Shown piece by piece: positions 11,755-22,544 of a stretch of 64,000 nt of DNA (position 1 is the stretch's first letter; every line of letters starts with the position of its first letter). The DNA is from Diadophis punctatus similis (Eukaryota; Chordata; Lepidosauria; Squamata; Dipsadidae), in contig JALIGW010000015.1 of NCBI GenBank assembly GCA_023053685.1, positions 246,001 through 310,000 of the forward strand. Direction: 5' to 3'. Both the position numbers and the translations under genes were made by a program. Under the pieces are notes generated by a model. It saw nothing but the letters and a program-made list of their open reading frames with translations. It did no database searches and was not told the DNA's origin.

Positions 11755-12790
11755 GTTTAAAAAAAATTGAATCACATCAAAATACCCAAGAACCTAATCT
11801 ATATTTTCTCCAGTTTCTCGGAGACTCTGCGTTGAAACTTCCCAAGGTCCCAACAGATTCCATGAACATCTGGAGAACAAAACCCACTGGGGAAAAGCTT
11901 CTCTACTTCATTAAAAAGAGTGGGGAAGAATTAAGTTACCAACGGAGATGTTTTTATAAGTTCCACCTCCAGAAATGAATCTAAGAGCCAAAAAGAAAAA
12001 AGAAAAAAAAAGCCAAGGTTGACATAAAAAGAAGTCCGGTGTATGTAATAAGATCTGAACAGATATTAGAGAAGTGCTGTCTTCAAGTGGGGTTGCGGTG
12101 CAACCCACATCACAAAGTTAAAAAGTGATCAGCTAAATGGATTATCTTCTGGTACAACAGACAAGCTGCCTTTCCAAAAACAATAACTCCCTCTCAGATA
12201 AATGGCTTGATGAAAGGGAGAGATTTTCTGCTTTGTAAAAGCACAGCCTAATCATAATATTAATTCTGCACACAAATGCAAGCATGAAAGCTAGATTAAC
12301 CAATTATAGCAACCTAGATGGCACAGACCCAAATCCCACACGCTTTAATGAATCATAGGCAAGGTTTTATAGAAGCAACGGCAAAGGGGAAGAAGCAAGG
12401 AATCTATAATTAAGACAGGCTTTGCTCTCTTCGGAATAAGCTTTTAGAGGTGGTGCAAAGCAACGGAGGAAGAGGAGGAGGAGGAGGAGGAGGAGGAGGA
12501 GGAGGAGGAGGAGGAGGAGGAGGAGGAGGAGGAGGAGGAGGAGGAGAAGAAGAAGAAGCAGCTTTCTCAAGGGGACCTTCATCTGAAATTTGAGAGTCCT
12601 TCTTCTTTCAAGTTTGAGAAATGGTTATAATGGAATGAAGTTAAGGCCCACACCAAGGAAACAAGTCGCTTCTATAGGTCATTCTGTAGAGCCACCATTT
12701 CTCCAACTGAAAGTCAGTAAGACCATATCTCCTCCACCGTTCTAGCTCACTCCAATGGGCAACCAAGGAAGAAAGTTGGTCATCATCTAT
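11755..12790. other. single-copy sequence with a (GGA)n tract
   Basis: Nothing recognised except the trinucleotide repeat at 12467-12546 (listed separately). Confidence 0.4.
12467..12560. repeat. (GGA)n microsatellite
   Basis: About 26 GGA units followed by a few GAA units. Confidence 0.95.
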
Positions 12791-12792
12791 AT

Positions 12793-12898
12793 CTGGGTTT
12801 TCCAACCTTGGAAACTTTAAGACGTCCGGACTTCAGGTCCCAGAATTCTTGGAGCTGAAGTCCATATATATTTAAGTTACCACGGTTGGGAAGCCCTG
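12793..12898. mobile_element. diverged palindromic hAT MITE
   Basis: GGTTTTCCAACCTTGGAAAC and TACCACGGTTGGGAAGCCCTG are diverged arms of the CAGTGTTTCCCAACC family; the flanks (ATCTATAT/ATCTACAA) match only in part. Confidence 0.65.
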
Positions 12899-13351
12899 AT
12901 CTACAACATACAACTCATCCATCCCAACAAATTAACACTTTACGCCAATGTTTTTTGGAAAGGACCTTAAAACAACCTTCTGTAATCTGTGCAATCTCCA
13001 AGCATCGTAATATCAATTCCCCAAACTCAAAACCAGCACAGTTTTTGCTAAGGAGTCTGAGATTCATATCCATATTATCTAGATGGTACGCTGGTTGACA
13101 AAAGCTAACCCACAGCAGTAGAAGATCACCATGACCAAGAGCAGTAGAAGAGTACTGTTGGTGACCAGGAACCATATGAAACTTGAGAACGACCATAAAC
13201 TACTGTGAATGAACCACTGTCAAGATTTTGAACCAAGCAGAGTAATAAAACTCATTCTCTCTCAACTCTACCTTCCGAAGGGTTTATCAAAGGAAGCAAA
13301 TCCACTTTGAAGCCTACTTTAGAACTTCCGTAATAGTTTGTAGATGTTAAA

Positions 13352-13590
13352 AGAGCCGAGATGGTGCAGTGGTTAAATGCAGCACTGCAGGCTACTGCTA
13401 GTTCAGCAGTTCAGCTGTTCAAATCTCACCGGCTCAAGGTTGACTCAGCCTTCCATCCTTCTGAGGTGGGTAAAATGAGGACCCAGATTGTTGGGGGCAA
13501 GAGGCTGAACTCTGTAAACCGCTTAGAGAGGGCTGTAAAGCACTATGAAGCGGTATATAAGTCTAAGTGCTATTGCTATTGCTATTCTCC
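13352..13590 (+). mobile_element. tRNA-derived squamate SINE, near full length
   Basis: Head GAGCCGAGATGGTGCAGTGG (A-box region), TTCAAATCTCACCGGCTC (B-box region), core CCCAGATTGTTGGGGGCAA, then AAACCGCTTAGAGAGGGC and GAAGCGGTATATAAGTCTAA, ending in a (CTATTG)n tail. Confidence 0.9.
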
Positions 13591-14640
13591 AACTCAACAT
13601 GACAAGAACCCAAGTCACAGATTTGGGACACCGAACATAACAAGAAAGCAAGGGATTCGGCAATTGAACGTGGTTGCAACCAGCCCTCTCTGCTCACCTC
13701 TGCTTTGTTAAATATGGGAATGGTTTGGTATCTCTCAACTTCATTCTTCTCGCCTGTTGGTCCAACCTTACCGAGTATTTTCCCTGATTATTCCAGATGG
13801 TTTTTTCTGAACTACCATTTAAACCTTCAAATCAAAAATCAAAGTGCTTTTTTTCCCAAGAGGCTTTGTAAATATCAGGGCCTTCCCAAGCCCTCCTACA
13901 AGAAGAGGGGATTGTTAAATAAAAGATTCATTTAAGGGAGGAAAAAGCAAAATGTAAATGTAACAGAAGAAGCATGAAACAGCTTTCTGAACCAGCAATT
14001 TGGCTCAGATGTTAAACGTTACAAGCAAAGGCATACATAAACACAGTTTAGAGCTGGCAGGTTTCCCAAATCTCTGTGAGCTGTTTTCTTGGAAGGAAAA
14101 AAAAAGTATTTTCTTCTTTACACTAAATAAAATGCATGTCTGAATGGCCCAGCCGAAAGGGTAACGAATGGAGCCAGCTTGCTGGGAATTTGATCACTGC
14201 ATGAACAGTTATATTAAGGTTTCAGCAAGACTGCAAACATGCAAATATTAGAGGTTCTCCATAGAAGCTTCTGAATAAAGAGACTGGCAGTATCGGAGCT
14301 TCATGGCTTTCACTATTTAGTCAATGTTTGCTTGAAAGATCAAGACAGACAGAAATTCTAAAATCAAATGACCCGTGTGAACATTGTTCAAAAAATCCGA
14401 ATGCTTTCCTGAATCTGCAGTCCTACAAAACATCCAAGCCAACAAAATCTCATCTCAACAGACATCTGAAAAGAGCTTATATTATCTTTTGGAAAATCTG
14501 CTTTTCAGCACCTTCTTTCTTTCTTTCTTTCTTAAAAAAAAGGAAGTATTTGAATTGGGTGTTAGGAACTCATCATTTGTTAATACAGAGTCTCAGATAT
14601 AGAAGAAGTGAACCACCTGCAAGTTCCTCCTTATTCCTTC
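13591..14640. other. single-copy sequence, nothing recognised
   Basis: AT-rich; one (TTTC)n run at 14515-14534. No gene supported. Confidence 0.4.
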
Positions 14641-14647
14641 TGGCTGG

Positions 14648-14742
14648 TTCTAGATGCCCAGTTGGGTTCCAGATGCCCAGTTGGGTTCCAGGTGCCCAGT
14701 TGGGTTCTAGATGCCCAGTTGGGTTCTAGATGCCCAGTGGAA
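14648..14742. repeat. 19-bp minisatellite, about 5 copies
   Basis: Unit TCTAGATGCCCAGTTGGGT repeats about five times with few substitutions (TCCAGATG, TCCAGGTG variants). Confidence 0.9.
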
Positions 14743-14787
14743 TATTGATTATTCAAAGTTCAGTATCCCCCCCCCGACTACCAAATT

Positions 14788-15214
14788 AGCTATCATCAAA
14801 AGACGGTTCAGAGATTTGACTTCCGAAGCAAAACAACTATACAAGTAGTCCTTGACTTACGACCACAATTGAGCCCAAAATTTCTGCTGCTGAGACAGTT
14901 GTTAAGTCAGCTTTGCTCCGTTTTACAACCCTTTTTTTCTTGGCCACAGTTGTTGCAAATTTCCCATTTCACGGCCTTGCTCGCCACTGATGTTAAGTGA
15001 ATCACTGCAGTCAGTTAGTAACTTGGCTGTTAAGTGAATCTGGCTTCCCCATTGATTTTGCTTGTCAGAAGGTCGCAAGAAGCGTCTGAATTTTGATCAT
15101 GTAACTCTGGGGCTGCTACAGCGGTCGCAAGTGAGAAAAACGGTCATAAGTCACTTTTTTCAGTGTTGTTGTAACTTTGAACAATCCCTAAATGAACTGT
15201 CGTAAGTGGAGAAC
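14788..15214. mobile_element. Tigger-like MITE with extra flank shared at 19.9 kb
   Basis: The MITE core starts CAAGTAGTCCTTGACTTACG at 14842 after TA and ends near ACTGTCGTAAGTGG. The 50 bp before it (CTATCATCAAAAGACGG, GACTTCCGAAGCAAAA) recurs inverted at 19893-19945 beside a second family member. Confidence 0.75.
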
Positions 15215-16085
15215 CATAGTTTTTTTCTCCCCAGGCGTGATCTGCAGCACCAACTCCAAAAGCAAACTTTGGACTCAAATAAGGCCCTACAAGAGCTTGT
15301 AAAGCCTCAGTGGATTTTATGTTGGGTCCACCTGCCTAACTATAAAAGCATTTTCCAATCATGTATGCTGGCCTTGAAGCTGAAATTGTTTGGTGAGGAT
15401 GGAGAAATTGGAAAAGGAGGGCAAGAGAGAACTTAATAAATCTTTGAATATGCCTCTTGGCAAGGAAACTACTACTTGGTGTCACAAAAAAAAACACGTT
15501 GACTGCTCTCCGAAGAAATTCTGAGTTCAGAAGTTAGTGCTGCATTTAAGACATATGGTAGCTACATTAAATCAAGCTGTGAAAAATTCAGGATTTATGC
15601 TTTTAAATTTGCTTTGCTGTTTTTGTTAAATATCTTGAAACAGATCTTAGCATATTCCCTCCCCCCACATCCCTCCAACCCCCAAAAGCAAAAGGGTAGA
15701 ATTACTCTGGCTTCCATAAATTCTGAGAAAAAGGAAGTTTAAAACTTGGGTGTTCTTAAATTACACTCCACATGGAGACCATTTGTTTCAAGAGTTAAAA
15801 ATAAAAATAAAAAGCTTAAATACACAAAAATCCTTAATGCAGTTCTGAAAGGGGCAAAACTGTTTGCCCAGAGTCAGAGATGCATCTTACATATCCTACA
15901 TAGCCTGCATCAAAGACACAAGGCACAAATCTTGATTGCAAGGCAGTTCTCAATTTAGATTGCTCATTTAATGACCGCTGAAGAGTTACAACAGCTTTTG
16001 AAAGGGCTGCTTACAACTTGGCTTTTCTGGCCATCGTAAAATGTTCTGTCTTCTCTCATCCCACCGGCATAGTTTCCACTTAACA
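15215..16085. other. mostly single-copy; weak Tigger-like trace
   Basis: 15955-16060 carries TTTAATGACCGCTGAAGAG and GTTACAACAGC, resembling a decayed MITE end. Otherwise nothing recognised. Confidence 0.4.
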
Positions 16086-16086
16086 A

Positions 16087-16765
16087 CTGCTAGGATCTTG
16101 GAGTCCTAGTGGACAACCGTTTAAATATGAGCCAGCCATTGTGTAGTAGCTTCCAAAAAAGCCAACCCAGTTCTAGGCTGCATAAACAGAGGGATAGAAT
16201 CAAGACCACGTGAAGTGTTAATACCACTTTATAATGCCTTGGTAAGGCCACACTTGGAATACTGCATCCAGTTTTGGTTGCCACGATGTAAAAAAGATGT
16301 GGAGACTCTAGAAAGAGTGCAGAGAAGAGCAACCAAGATGATTAGGGGACTGGAGGCTAAAACATATGAAGAACGGTTGCAGGAACTGGGTATGTCTAGT
16401 TTAATGAAAAGAAGGATTGGGGGAGACATGATAGCAGTGTTCCAATATCTCAGCGGTTGCCACAAAGAAGAGGGAGTCTAAATTTATTCTCGAAAGCACC
16501 TGAGGGTAGAACAAGAAGCAATGGATGGAAACTAAACAAGGAGAGAAGCAACTTAGAACTAAGGAGAAATTTCCTGACAGTTAGAACAATTAATCAGTGG
16601 AACAGCTTGCCTCCAGAAGTTGTGAATGCTCCAACACTGGAAGTTTTTAAGATGTTGGATAACCATTTGTCTGAAGTGGTGTAGGGGTTTCCTGCCTAAG
16701 CAAGGGGTTGGACTAGAAGACCTCCAAGGTCCCTTCCAATTCTGTTATTCTATTCTGTTCTAAAA
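16087..16765 (+). mobile_element. CR1/L3 LINE 3' part, plus strand
   Basis: The plus strand encodes [47 protein letters not shown] and [14 protein letters not shown]. After a frameshift near 16480 it continues LFSKAPEGRTRSNGWK, LELRRNFLTVRTINQWNSLP and LEVFK. The 3' end is GTCCCTTCCAATTCTGTTAT followed by TCTATTCTGTTC, the seed of the pentanucleotide tail. Decayed, with upstream stops near 16150-16215. Confidence 0.9.
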
Positions 16766-16789
16766 CAGTAAAAAAGAAATCAGGTTTTG

Positions 16790-16875
16790 TTACCTGATGC
16801 CTTGACTTACAACCACAAGGACTTACAACTAACATTCCGGTAGTTCCAATAACAGCATAAATCAAGGACCCCCTT
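16790..16875. mobile_element. Tigger-like MITE fragment
   Basis: TGCCTTGACTTACAACCACA and the complementary ATAAATCAAGGACCCC; a small remnant. Confidence 0.45.
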
Positions 16876-17148
16876 TATTCTCATTCCACTCCAACTTTAA
16901 TTTACAATCAACTCTGGCCACTCCCAAGTCTTAGTACCCTGCCCTCTCCACTTGGGGAAACTGAAACGGAGAGCCAGCTCACCAAATGCTCACCATATGG
17001 CAAGACTGACCATTTTCACCCTACCGGTGATGGGGCAGGAAGGACAAAGACCCATAAACATTATAATTCCAGGCAGATGGTGTTAAGACAGGGGCCAAGG
17101 CAATTACTTCTCCCAGCCCCCAAACCAATTTGCAGAATTAATTATGTA
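16876..17148. other. single-copy sequence, nothing recognised
   Basis: No recognisable element between the MITE remnant and the L2-containing nest. Confidence 0.4.
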
Positions 17149-17163
17149 TATAGGTAGTCCTGA

Positions 17164-19235
17164 TTATTTATTTATTTATTTTGTTATTCTTATATGCCGC
17201 CCAACTCCCGAAGGACTCAGGGCGGCTTACAACAAGAAGAATACAAGAATAAACAAAATTATATGGAATTTAAAAACAAATAAAAAATTTAAAACAATTA
17301 TTTAAAACAACAACATCCATTCAGCACATACATACTTGGGGGATAGGCTCAGGTGGAATTAAGCTGTCCCCCCCACCTGCAGGAAGAGCCATGTCTTGAT
17401 GGCTTTTCGGAAGGCCAGCAGAGTGGGGATAGTCCGGGTCTCTGGGGGTAGTTGGTTCCAGAGCACGGGGCCAGCCACAGAGAAGGCTCTCCCCCTAGGA
17501 CCCGCCAGTCGGCATTGCTTGGCCGACGGGGCCTGGAGGAGGCCAACTCTGTGGGCCCTAACCGGTCGGAGGGAAGTATGAGGCAGAATGCGGTCCCGAA
17601 GATATCCTGGTCCTAAGCCATGAAGGGCTTTAAAGATGGTGATCAACACCTTGAATTGGACCCGGAGACCGATGGGCAACCAATGCAGCTGGCGGAGTAT
17701 CGGTGTCACGTGGGTGTACCTTGGCACACCCACCACAGCACGCGCAGCCGCATTTTGCACCAACTGAAGTCTCCGGATACTCTTCAAGGGTAGCCCCATG
17801 TAGAGCGCATTGCAGTAGTCCAAACGCGAGGTGACAAGGGCATGAGTGACCGTGAGTAGAGCCTCCTTCTCCAAGTATGGCCGCAACTGGTGCACCAGGC
17901 GAACCTGTGCAAAGGCCCCCCTAGCCACAGCAGAAAGATGGTGGTCCAATTTTAGCTGTGGGTCTAGGAGGACCCCCAAGTTGCGGACCTGGTCTGAGGG
18001 GGTCAGTTTCGCACCCTCAAAGACCAAGGAGGGATAGTTGTCATGGTCCTTAGGAGGCAATATCCACAGCCACTCAGTCTTATCGGGATTTAGTCTGAGT
18101 CTGTTCCTCCCCATCCAGATCTTAACGTCGTCCAGGCATCGGCACATTACATCCACTGCCTCCCTGAAGTCAGACGGGGTGGTGATGTACAGCTGGGTGT
18201 CATCAGCGTACTGATGGAAACACACCCCATGTCTGCGGATGATCTCACCCAACGGTTTCATGTAGATGTTAAACAGGATGGGCGAGAGAACCGACCCCTG
18301 GGGCACCCCACATAATAGGGGCCTAGGGGACGATCTCTGCCCTCCTGCCAACACCGACTGCATCCGATCGGCGAGATAAGAGGAGAACCACCGTAAAACG
18401 GTGCCTCCCACTCCCAACTCGCCGAGCCGATGCAGAAGGATACCATGGTCGATGGTATCGAAAGCCACGGAGAGGTCAAGTAGCACCAGGATGGAGGAGT
18501 ACCCCCCATCCCGGGCCCGCCAGAGATCATCCATCAGGGCGACCAAGGCAGTTTCTGTACTGTAGCCGCGCCTGAAACCCGACTGATAAGGATCTAGATG
18601 ATCTGTTTCATCCAGGAGCTGCAGAAGCTGAGTCACCACCACCTTCTCCACAACTTTCCCTAAAAAAGGTAAGTTGGAGACTGGACGATAGTTCTTCAAA
18701 TCAGCTGGATCCAGGGAAGGCTTCTTCAGGAGGGGTCGCACCACCGCAGTTTTTAACGACTGCGGTACGGATCCCTCCCTCAAAGAAGCGATGATCACCG
18801 CCCGGATCCAGCCGCATGCCACCGCCCTGCTGGCCGAGACCAGCCAGGAGGGGCACGGGTCCAATAAACAGGTGGAGGTACCCATCGCTCTCATAGCCCT
18901 GTCCACATCCTCGGGAGAAACAGGCCCAAACTCATCCCACAAAGATGGACTAGGACTGGCCCCTGTCAACTCTATGGACTCTGCCCTGCCAGAGTCCAAG
19001 TCCAACCGGATCTGAGCGACTTTATCCAACAGAAACTCAGCAAATTCCTCAGCTCTGCCTTGCAAGTGTTCCTCGCTCCCCCCTTTTCCAAGGAGGGAGC
19101 GAGTCACCCTAAACAAGGCGGCTGGACGAGAATCTGCGGACGCAATAAGAGCGGAAAGATAGGATCGTCTTGCCGCCCTTATCGCCACTAAATAAGATCT
19201 GATGTAAATTCTTAATAGTGTTCGGTCAGACATTC
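17164..19235 (-). mobile_element. L2-type LINE, 5'-truncated, with intact RT-to-C-terminus frame
   Basis: The 3' UTR in plus orientation is TTATTTATTTATTTATTTTG, then TATGCCGCCCAACTCCCGAA and GGACTCAGGGCGGC. The coding region is 17359-19233. The endonuclease domain is missing, so it is 5'-truncated. It appears inserted in a Tigger-like MITE: the terminus TATAGGTAGTCCTGA ends at 17163 and the matching body resumes near 19405. Confidence 0.9.
17359..19233 (-). CDS. L2-clade LINE ORF2 fragment: reverse transcriptase and C-terminal domain (624 codons, intact)
   Basis: This is the longest real reading frame in the window, uninterrupted from the first Met to a stop. It encodes the reverse transcriptase of a non-LTR retrotransposon, the enzyme that copies element RNA at the nicked target. 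RT motifs are in order: LKNYRPVSNLPFLGKVVEK (about 179-197), QSGFRRGYSTETAL (217-230), LLDLSVAFDTIDH with catalytic D253 (251-263), GVPQGSVLSPILFN (309-322), QYADDTQLYI with D344/D345 (341-350), RNLGVLLDPQLK (417-428). The C-terminal part has LVTSRLDYCNALYMGLP, LVQNAAARAV and LHWLP, typical of L2 elements of fish and reptiles. The N-terminal endonuclease is absent, so the first Met is an internal residue rather than a true start. The absence of stops over 1.9 kb suggests recent insertion. L2 rather than CR1 is my call from motif style. Confidence 0.9.
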   Translation of the reverse strand: MSDRTLLRIYIRSYLVAIRAARRSYLSALIASADSRPAALFRVTRSLLGKGGSEEHLQGRAEEFAEFLLDKVAQIRLDLDSGRAESIELTGASPSPSLWDEFGPVSPEDVDRAMRAMGTSTCLLDPCPSWLVSASRAVACGWIRAVIIASLREGSVPQSLKTAVVRPLLKKPSLDPADLKNYRPVSNLPFLGKVVEKVVVTQLLQLLDETDHLDPYQSGFRRGYSTETALVALMDDLWRARDGGYSSILVLLDLSVAFDTIDHGILLHRLGELGVGGTVLRWFSSYLADRMQSVLAGGQRSSPRPLLCGVPQGSVLSPILFNIYMKPLGEIIRRHGVCFHQYADDTQLYITTPSDFREAVDVMCRCLDDVKIWMGRNRLRLNPDKTEWLWILPPKDHDNYPSLVFEGAKLTPSDQVRNLGVLLDPQLKLDHHLSAVARGAFAQVRLVHQLRPYLEKEALLTVTHALVTSRLDYCNALYMGLPLKSIRRLQLVQNAAARAVVGVPRYTHVTPILRQLHWLPIGLRVQFKVLITIFKALHGLGPGYLRDRILPHTSLRPVRAHRVGLLQAPSAKQCRLAGPRGRAFSVAGPVLWNQLPPETRTIPTLLAFRKAIKTWLFLQVGGTA

Positions 19236-19402
19236 CGGTAGTTATATAAGAGTTCGTTGAAGCAAGATTATAGAATGTTGTAATTATTGTAAATATTATA
19301 ATATGGAATTAATGTAAATAAGACGGTGTAGAAATTGCTTAAGGATTTATTGTGATTTTTTGAAAGTTTGAAAAACCAATAAAGTATTTTGAAAAAAAAA
19401 AA
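19236..19402 (+). mobile_element. LINE-like 3' tail with polyadenylation signal and poly-A
   Basis: AT-rich sequence ending CCAATAAAGTATTTTG followed by A12, on the plus strand, between the L2 and the resumed MITE. It resembles the L1-like 3' end at 43.4-43.8 kb. Family uncertain. Confidence 0.45.
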
Positions 19403-19404
19403 AG

Positions 19405-19945
19405 AGTTCATTGTATGACTGTTCAAAGTTACCCAGAAAAAAGCGACTTGTGACAATTTTTCACACTTATGACCGTTGTGGCATCTCTCGTGGTCACGTG
19501 ATCAAAATTCAGATGCTTGGCATCTGACTCCTACTTATGACAGTTACAGGGGCCGTGGGATGGAGTGGTGTGGTGGCCTAGCGGTGGAGCTCTCGCCTCA
19601 CAATCAGGAGGCTGTGAGTTCGATCCTAAGTAGAGGCAGATATTTCTCTCTCTGGGCACAATGAGAATTCATGTGCTGAACAAAACTCCGTACTGGCAAC
19701 AGGAAGGGCATCCGGCCAGTAATCACTCAGCTCCATTCAGTTGCCCAAACTCCCCCCCGCAAGGGATTATGGGGTCGTTAAAAAGAGATGATGACAACAG
19801 GGGTTGTGGGATCCATTTGGTGACCTTCTGACGGGCAAAGTCAATGGAGAAGCCGATTCAATTGGGCTCAGTTGTGACCATAAGTCGAGAACAGTAATTT
19901 TGCTTCGGAAGTCAAACCTCTGAACCGTCTTCTGATGATAGCTAG
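19405..19945. mobile_element. Tigger-like MITE (right part), split by a SINE
   Basis: GTTCAAAGTTACCCAGAAAA, ACTTATGACCGTTGTGGC and TGGTCACGTGATCAAAATTC run to 19553. After the SINE it resumes at GGTGACCTTCTGACGGGCAA and ends with the outer flank TTGCTTCGGAAGTCAAACC at about 19899-19945. Confidence 0.75.
19561..19800 (+). mobile_element. Sauria-like SINE (tRNA head, Bov-B-type tail)
   Basis: Head GTGGCCTAGCGGTGGAGCTC and GTGAGTTCGATCCTA (B box). The 3' end GATTATGGGGTCGTTAAAAA and GAGATGATGACAAC resembles the Bov-B LINE tail, as known for Sauria SINEs. Flanks ACAGGGGCCGTGGGAT and ACAGGGGTTGTGGGAT look like a roughly 16-bp target duplication with two mismatches. Confidence 0.8.
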
Positions 19946-20425
19946 AAAGGAGAAACTAGACAGGAAGACTAGATGGACAGACGCCCACAATCCCTCTTTT
20001 GCTCAGCTCTTTCCCTTTAAATATGAAATTTATCCATTATCTATCATTTTTAACAAGGTCCCCCACGGCTTCAACCTCCCAAAGCAAAGTTGGAGCAAAA
20101 TTGTAAATATCAAAGTCTTGGCTCCATGACTCACAAACACTCAATGTTGGGTTGTACCACTCACATAAAGGCCAGTTTTATAAAGTGCTGGCGTATTTCT
20201 AGGTTACTGAAATGTGGGAGGGGACGCAGAGGACACTGGTGTAAGATTTGTGCCTTTCTAAGAACAACAACAAAAAAAAGAGCTTGCAGGACAGAATTTA
20301 TCATTGCTTCGTTTATTTTAAGCCCTTTACGTGGCTTTCAATCAGGAGGAGACAGAAGGGGAAAAGAAACCCAAATAAAACAAAAACATAGAAAAGTTTC
20401 AAAGAAGGGCAGGGGTTTTTTTTTA
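19946..20425. other. single-copy sequence, nothing recognised
   Basis: No recognised gene or repeat. Confidence 0.4.
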
Positions 20426-20427
20426 GA

Positions 20428-20602
20428 ATAGAATAACAGAGTTGGAAGGGACCTTGGAGGTCTTCTAGTCCAACCCCCTGCTTAGGCAGGAAACCCTACA
20501 CCACTTCAGACAAATGGTTGTCCAATCTCTTCTTTAAAACTTCCAGTGTTATTGGAGCATTCACAACTGAGTCCTGAGGGAGTAGGGCGGCATAGAAAAG
20601 CT

Positions 20603-20667
<65 letters not shown>

Positions 20668-20745
20668 ACAAACAAACAAACAAACAAACAAACTTCTGGA
20701 GGCAAGCTGTTCCACGGATTAATTGTTCTAACTGTCAGGAAATCT
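20428..20745 (-). mobile_element. CR1/L3 3' end split by an inserted element tail
   Basis: ATAACAGAGTTGGAAGGGAC through TGTTATTGGAGCATTCACAA, then an insertion (20570-20692), then TCTGGAGGCAAGCTGTTCCA and GATTAATTGTTCTAACTGTC. Confidence 0.85.
20570..20692 (+). mobile_element. LINE/SINE 3' tail with (TAAC)n/(AAAC)n repeat
   Basis: GAGTCCTGAGGGAGTAGGGC and GGCATAGAAAAG, the L2/SINE-type terminal motif, then (CTAA)n to about 20667 and (ACAA)n to 20692. Confidence 0.75.
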
Positions 20746-20849
20746 TTACCTTTACCTTTTAATCTTTACCTTTTAAAAAATGCACAGGACCAAAATGATC
20801 ATCCATGGTCATTATCATCATCCCTCAGAGACGTCTCCAACAGACGTGG

Positions 20850-21062
20850 TATTCAGCCGCTTCGGACCGGTTCAGGCGAACCGATAGTAGAGACCTGTGG
20901 GTGGGCTGTGGACTATGCCGTCCTGTTTAGGCACATTTTGAAGCCGTGTGCATGCGTGCAAGCCACGTCATGAGCAAAGCTCATGCACGGAAGGACGTGC
21001 GCATGCGTGGAAGGGGCATGTGCAAGTGAAGCATGCGCGCACGCTCACATTTGCGAACCTCT
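20850..21062. mobile_element. diverged hAT-type element
   Basis: TTCGGACCGGTTCAGGCGAA and repeated GCATGCGTG/CATGCGCG motifs resemble the CCGGTTCG-containing hAT MITEs at 11.6, 37.2 and 51.9 kb. Termini are not clean. Confidence 0.5.
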
Positions 21063-21179
21063 GGTCTCGAACCGCAAGATGGGCAGCAAATCAATTTGAT
21101 AAGAATACTGATAAATGATCATAAGAACCATAAAGATGGGAACCAATTAAGAGGAAGATGATAGCATGCTTTGCAGATA

Positions 21180-21562
21180 CAGATAGTCCTTGACTTACGA
21201 CTACAATCAAGCTCCAATTTTTTTCTTGCTAAGTGAGACAGTTGTTCAATGAGATTTACCTTATTTTACGATCTTTCTTGCCGCTGTTGTTAAGTGAATC
21301 ACTGCAGTTGTTAAGTTAGGAAGATGGTTGTTAAGCGAATCTGACTTCCCCCTTGCTTGCCAGAAGGTCGCAAAAATGATCACATGACTCCGGGACGCTG
21401 CGACCGTCATAAATCTGAGACAGTGGCCTATTAGACAAACTTTGACCATGTGACCACAGGGTTGCTGCAAGGGTTGTAAGTGTGAAAAACATGACTTTTT
21501 TCAGTGCTGTCGTAATTTCGAACTGTCATTAAACGAAGTGTTGTAAGTCAAGGACGAACCTG
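21180..21562. mobile_element. Tigger-like MITE, full length
   Basis: Starts CAGATAGTCCTTGACTTACG after TA and ends GTAAGTCAAGGACGAACCTG, an inverted terminus. Internal motifs are in the usual order. Confidence 0.85.
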
Positions 21563-21812
21563 CAGCGTCTTCTAAAGCATGGAGCCATTCCAAACATCTA
21601 GTTCAGCGATCAAAAGAAAAACCAGGACAAACGATCTTATTTTCCAAACAGCAGCAACCAACCAAAAGCAGCAGAATCGTAAAGCGGTTGCACCGACCCA
21701 CATACACAATTGCATCCCTTTGCAAAAACTTTTTTGGGGGGGCAGGGGGGGAAAACAACCCTCCACTTCTTGAGCAAAAGGCATAGAAGTGATTTGCTCT
21801 TAATGGGGGGGT

Positions 21813-21815
<3 letters not shown>
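21563..21815. other. single-copy sequence, nothing recognised
   Basis: No recognised element; a G-run at 21733-21748. Confidence 0.4.
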
Positions 21816-21871
<56 letters not shown>

Positions 21872-21919
21872 AGGGAGGGAGGGAGGGAGGGAGGGAGGGA
21901 GAGAGGGAGAGAGAGAGAA
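21816..21919. repeat. (GA)n/(GGGA)n microsatellite
   Basis: Pure GA dinucleotides to about 21865, then (GGGA)n, then GA again. A small (GA)9 follows at 21985-22002. Confidence 0.95.
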
Positions 21920-22002
21920 TTCCACTAATGAGTATCACACAAAGCATTTGTGCAGCTGTTTTTCTGGCCCTTTGTGAGTTGTGAAGGAGAGAGAGAGAGA
22001 GA

Positions 22003-22540
22003 GTTGGGGGAAGGAAGGGTCACGCTCTCGGGGTCAAAGCGATGGCTTGTTCCACGGGACAAAAATAACTTTTTGCCAAATTTTTGAAAGAACAAAGAGG
22101 CTGGGAGGACAATGCAGCCCTCCCCTCCCTTCTGTGTCATCTCTCATTTCCGCGGCTTTGTTTAAAATCGTGTTTAAATGCACGCACTCGGCAGAAATGG
22201 AAACCGAACAATCTTTCACAAGGCCTGACTCAAAATATCCCAAGCTTCGCCATGTGCGTGCTACAAATATTTCAGGCCGGTCAAAGAGAGAGAGCTACGT
22301 TCTCTGTCTATTTCCAACTGAACGTTACTCCAAAATTACCCTTGCAGGGTCTAAAAAACTGTTCTTTTGCTCCCTTATATTCGGAGAGTTTGAACATTTA
22401 ATTATCTTTGAGAAGTGATGGGGTTATTTATTATTAGATGGGAAAGAGGCTGTTAGGATGGGGGTTGACGCTTTCCAGCCTATCCCCTTGCCCAATACAA
22501 AAAAGGCCAGATAGGTTTTCTCCCCGGGGACATCCTTCTG
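22003..22540. other. single-copy sequence, nothing recognised
   Basis: No recognised gene or repeat. Confidence 0.4.
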
Positions 22541-22544
22541 AATT

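Noticed and set aside
13352..13440. Possible functional tRNA genes at the A/B-box motifs of many loci
   Set aside because: They are SINE heads: no acceptor-stem pairing or plausible anticodon arm, and each is followed by a conserved SINE body.
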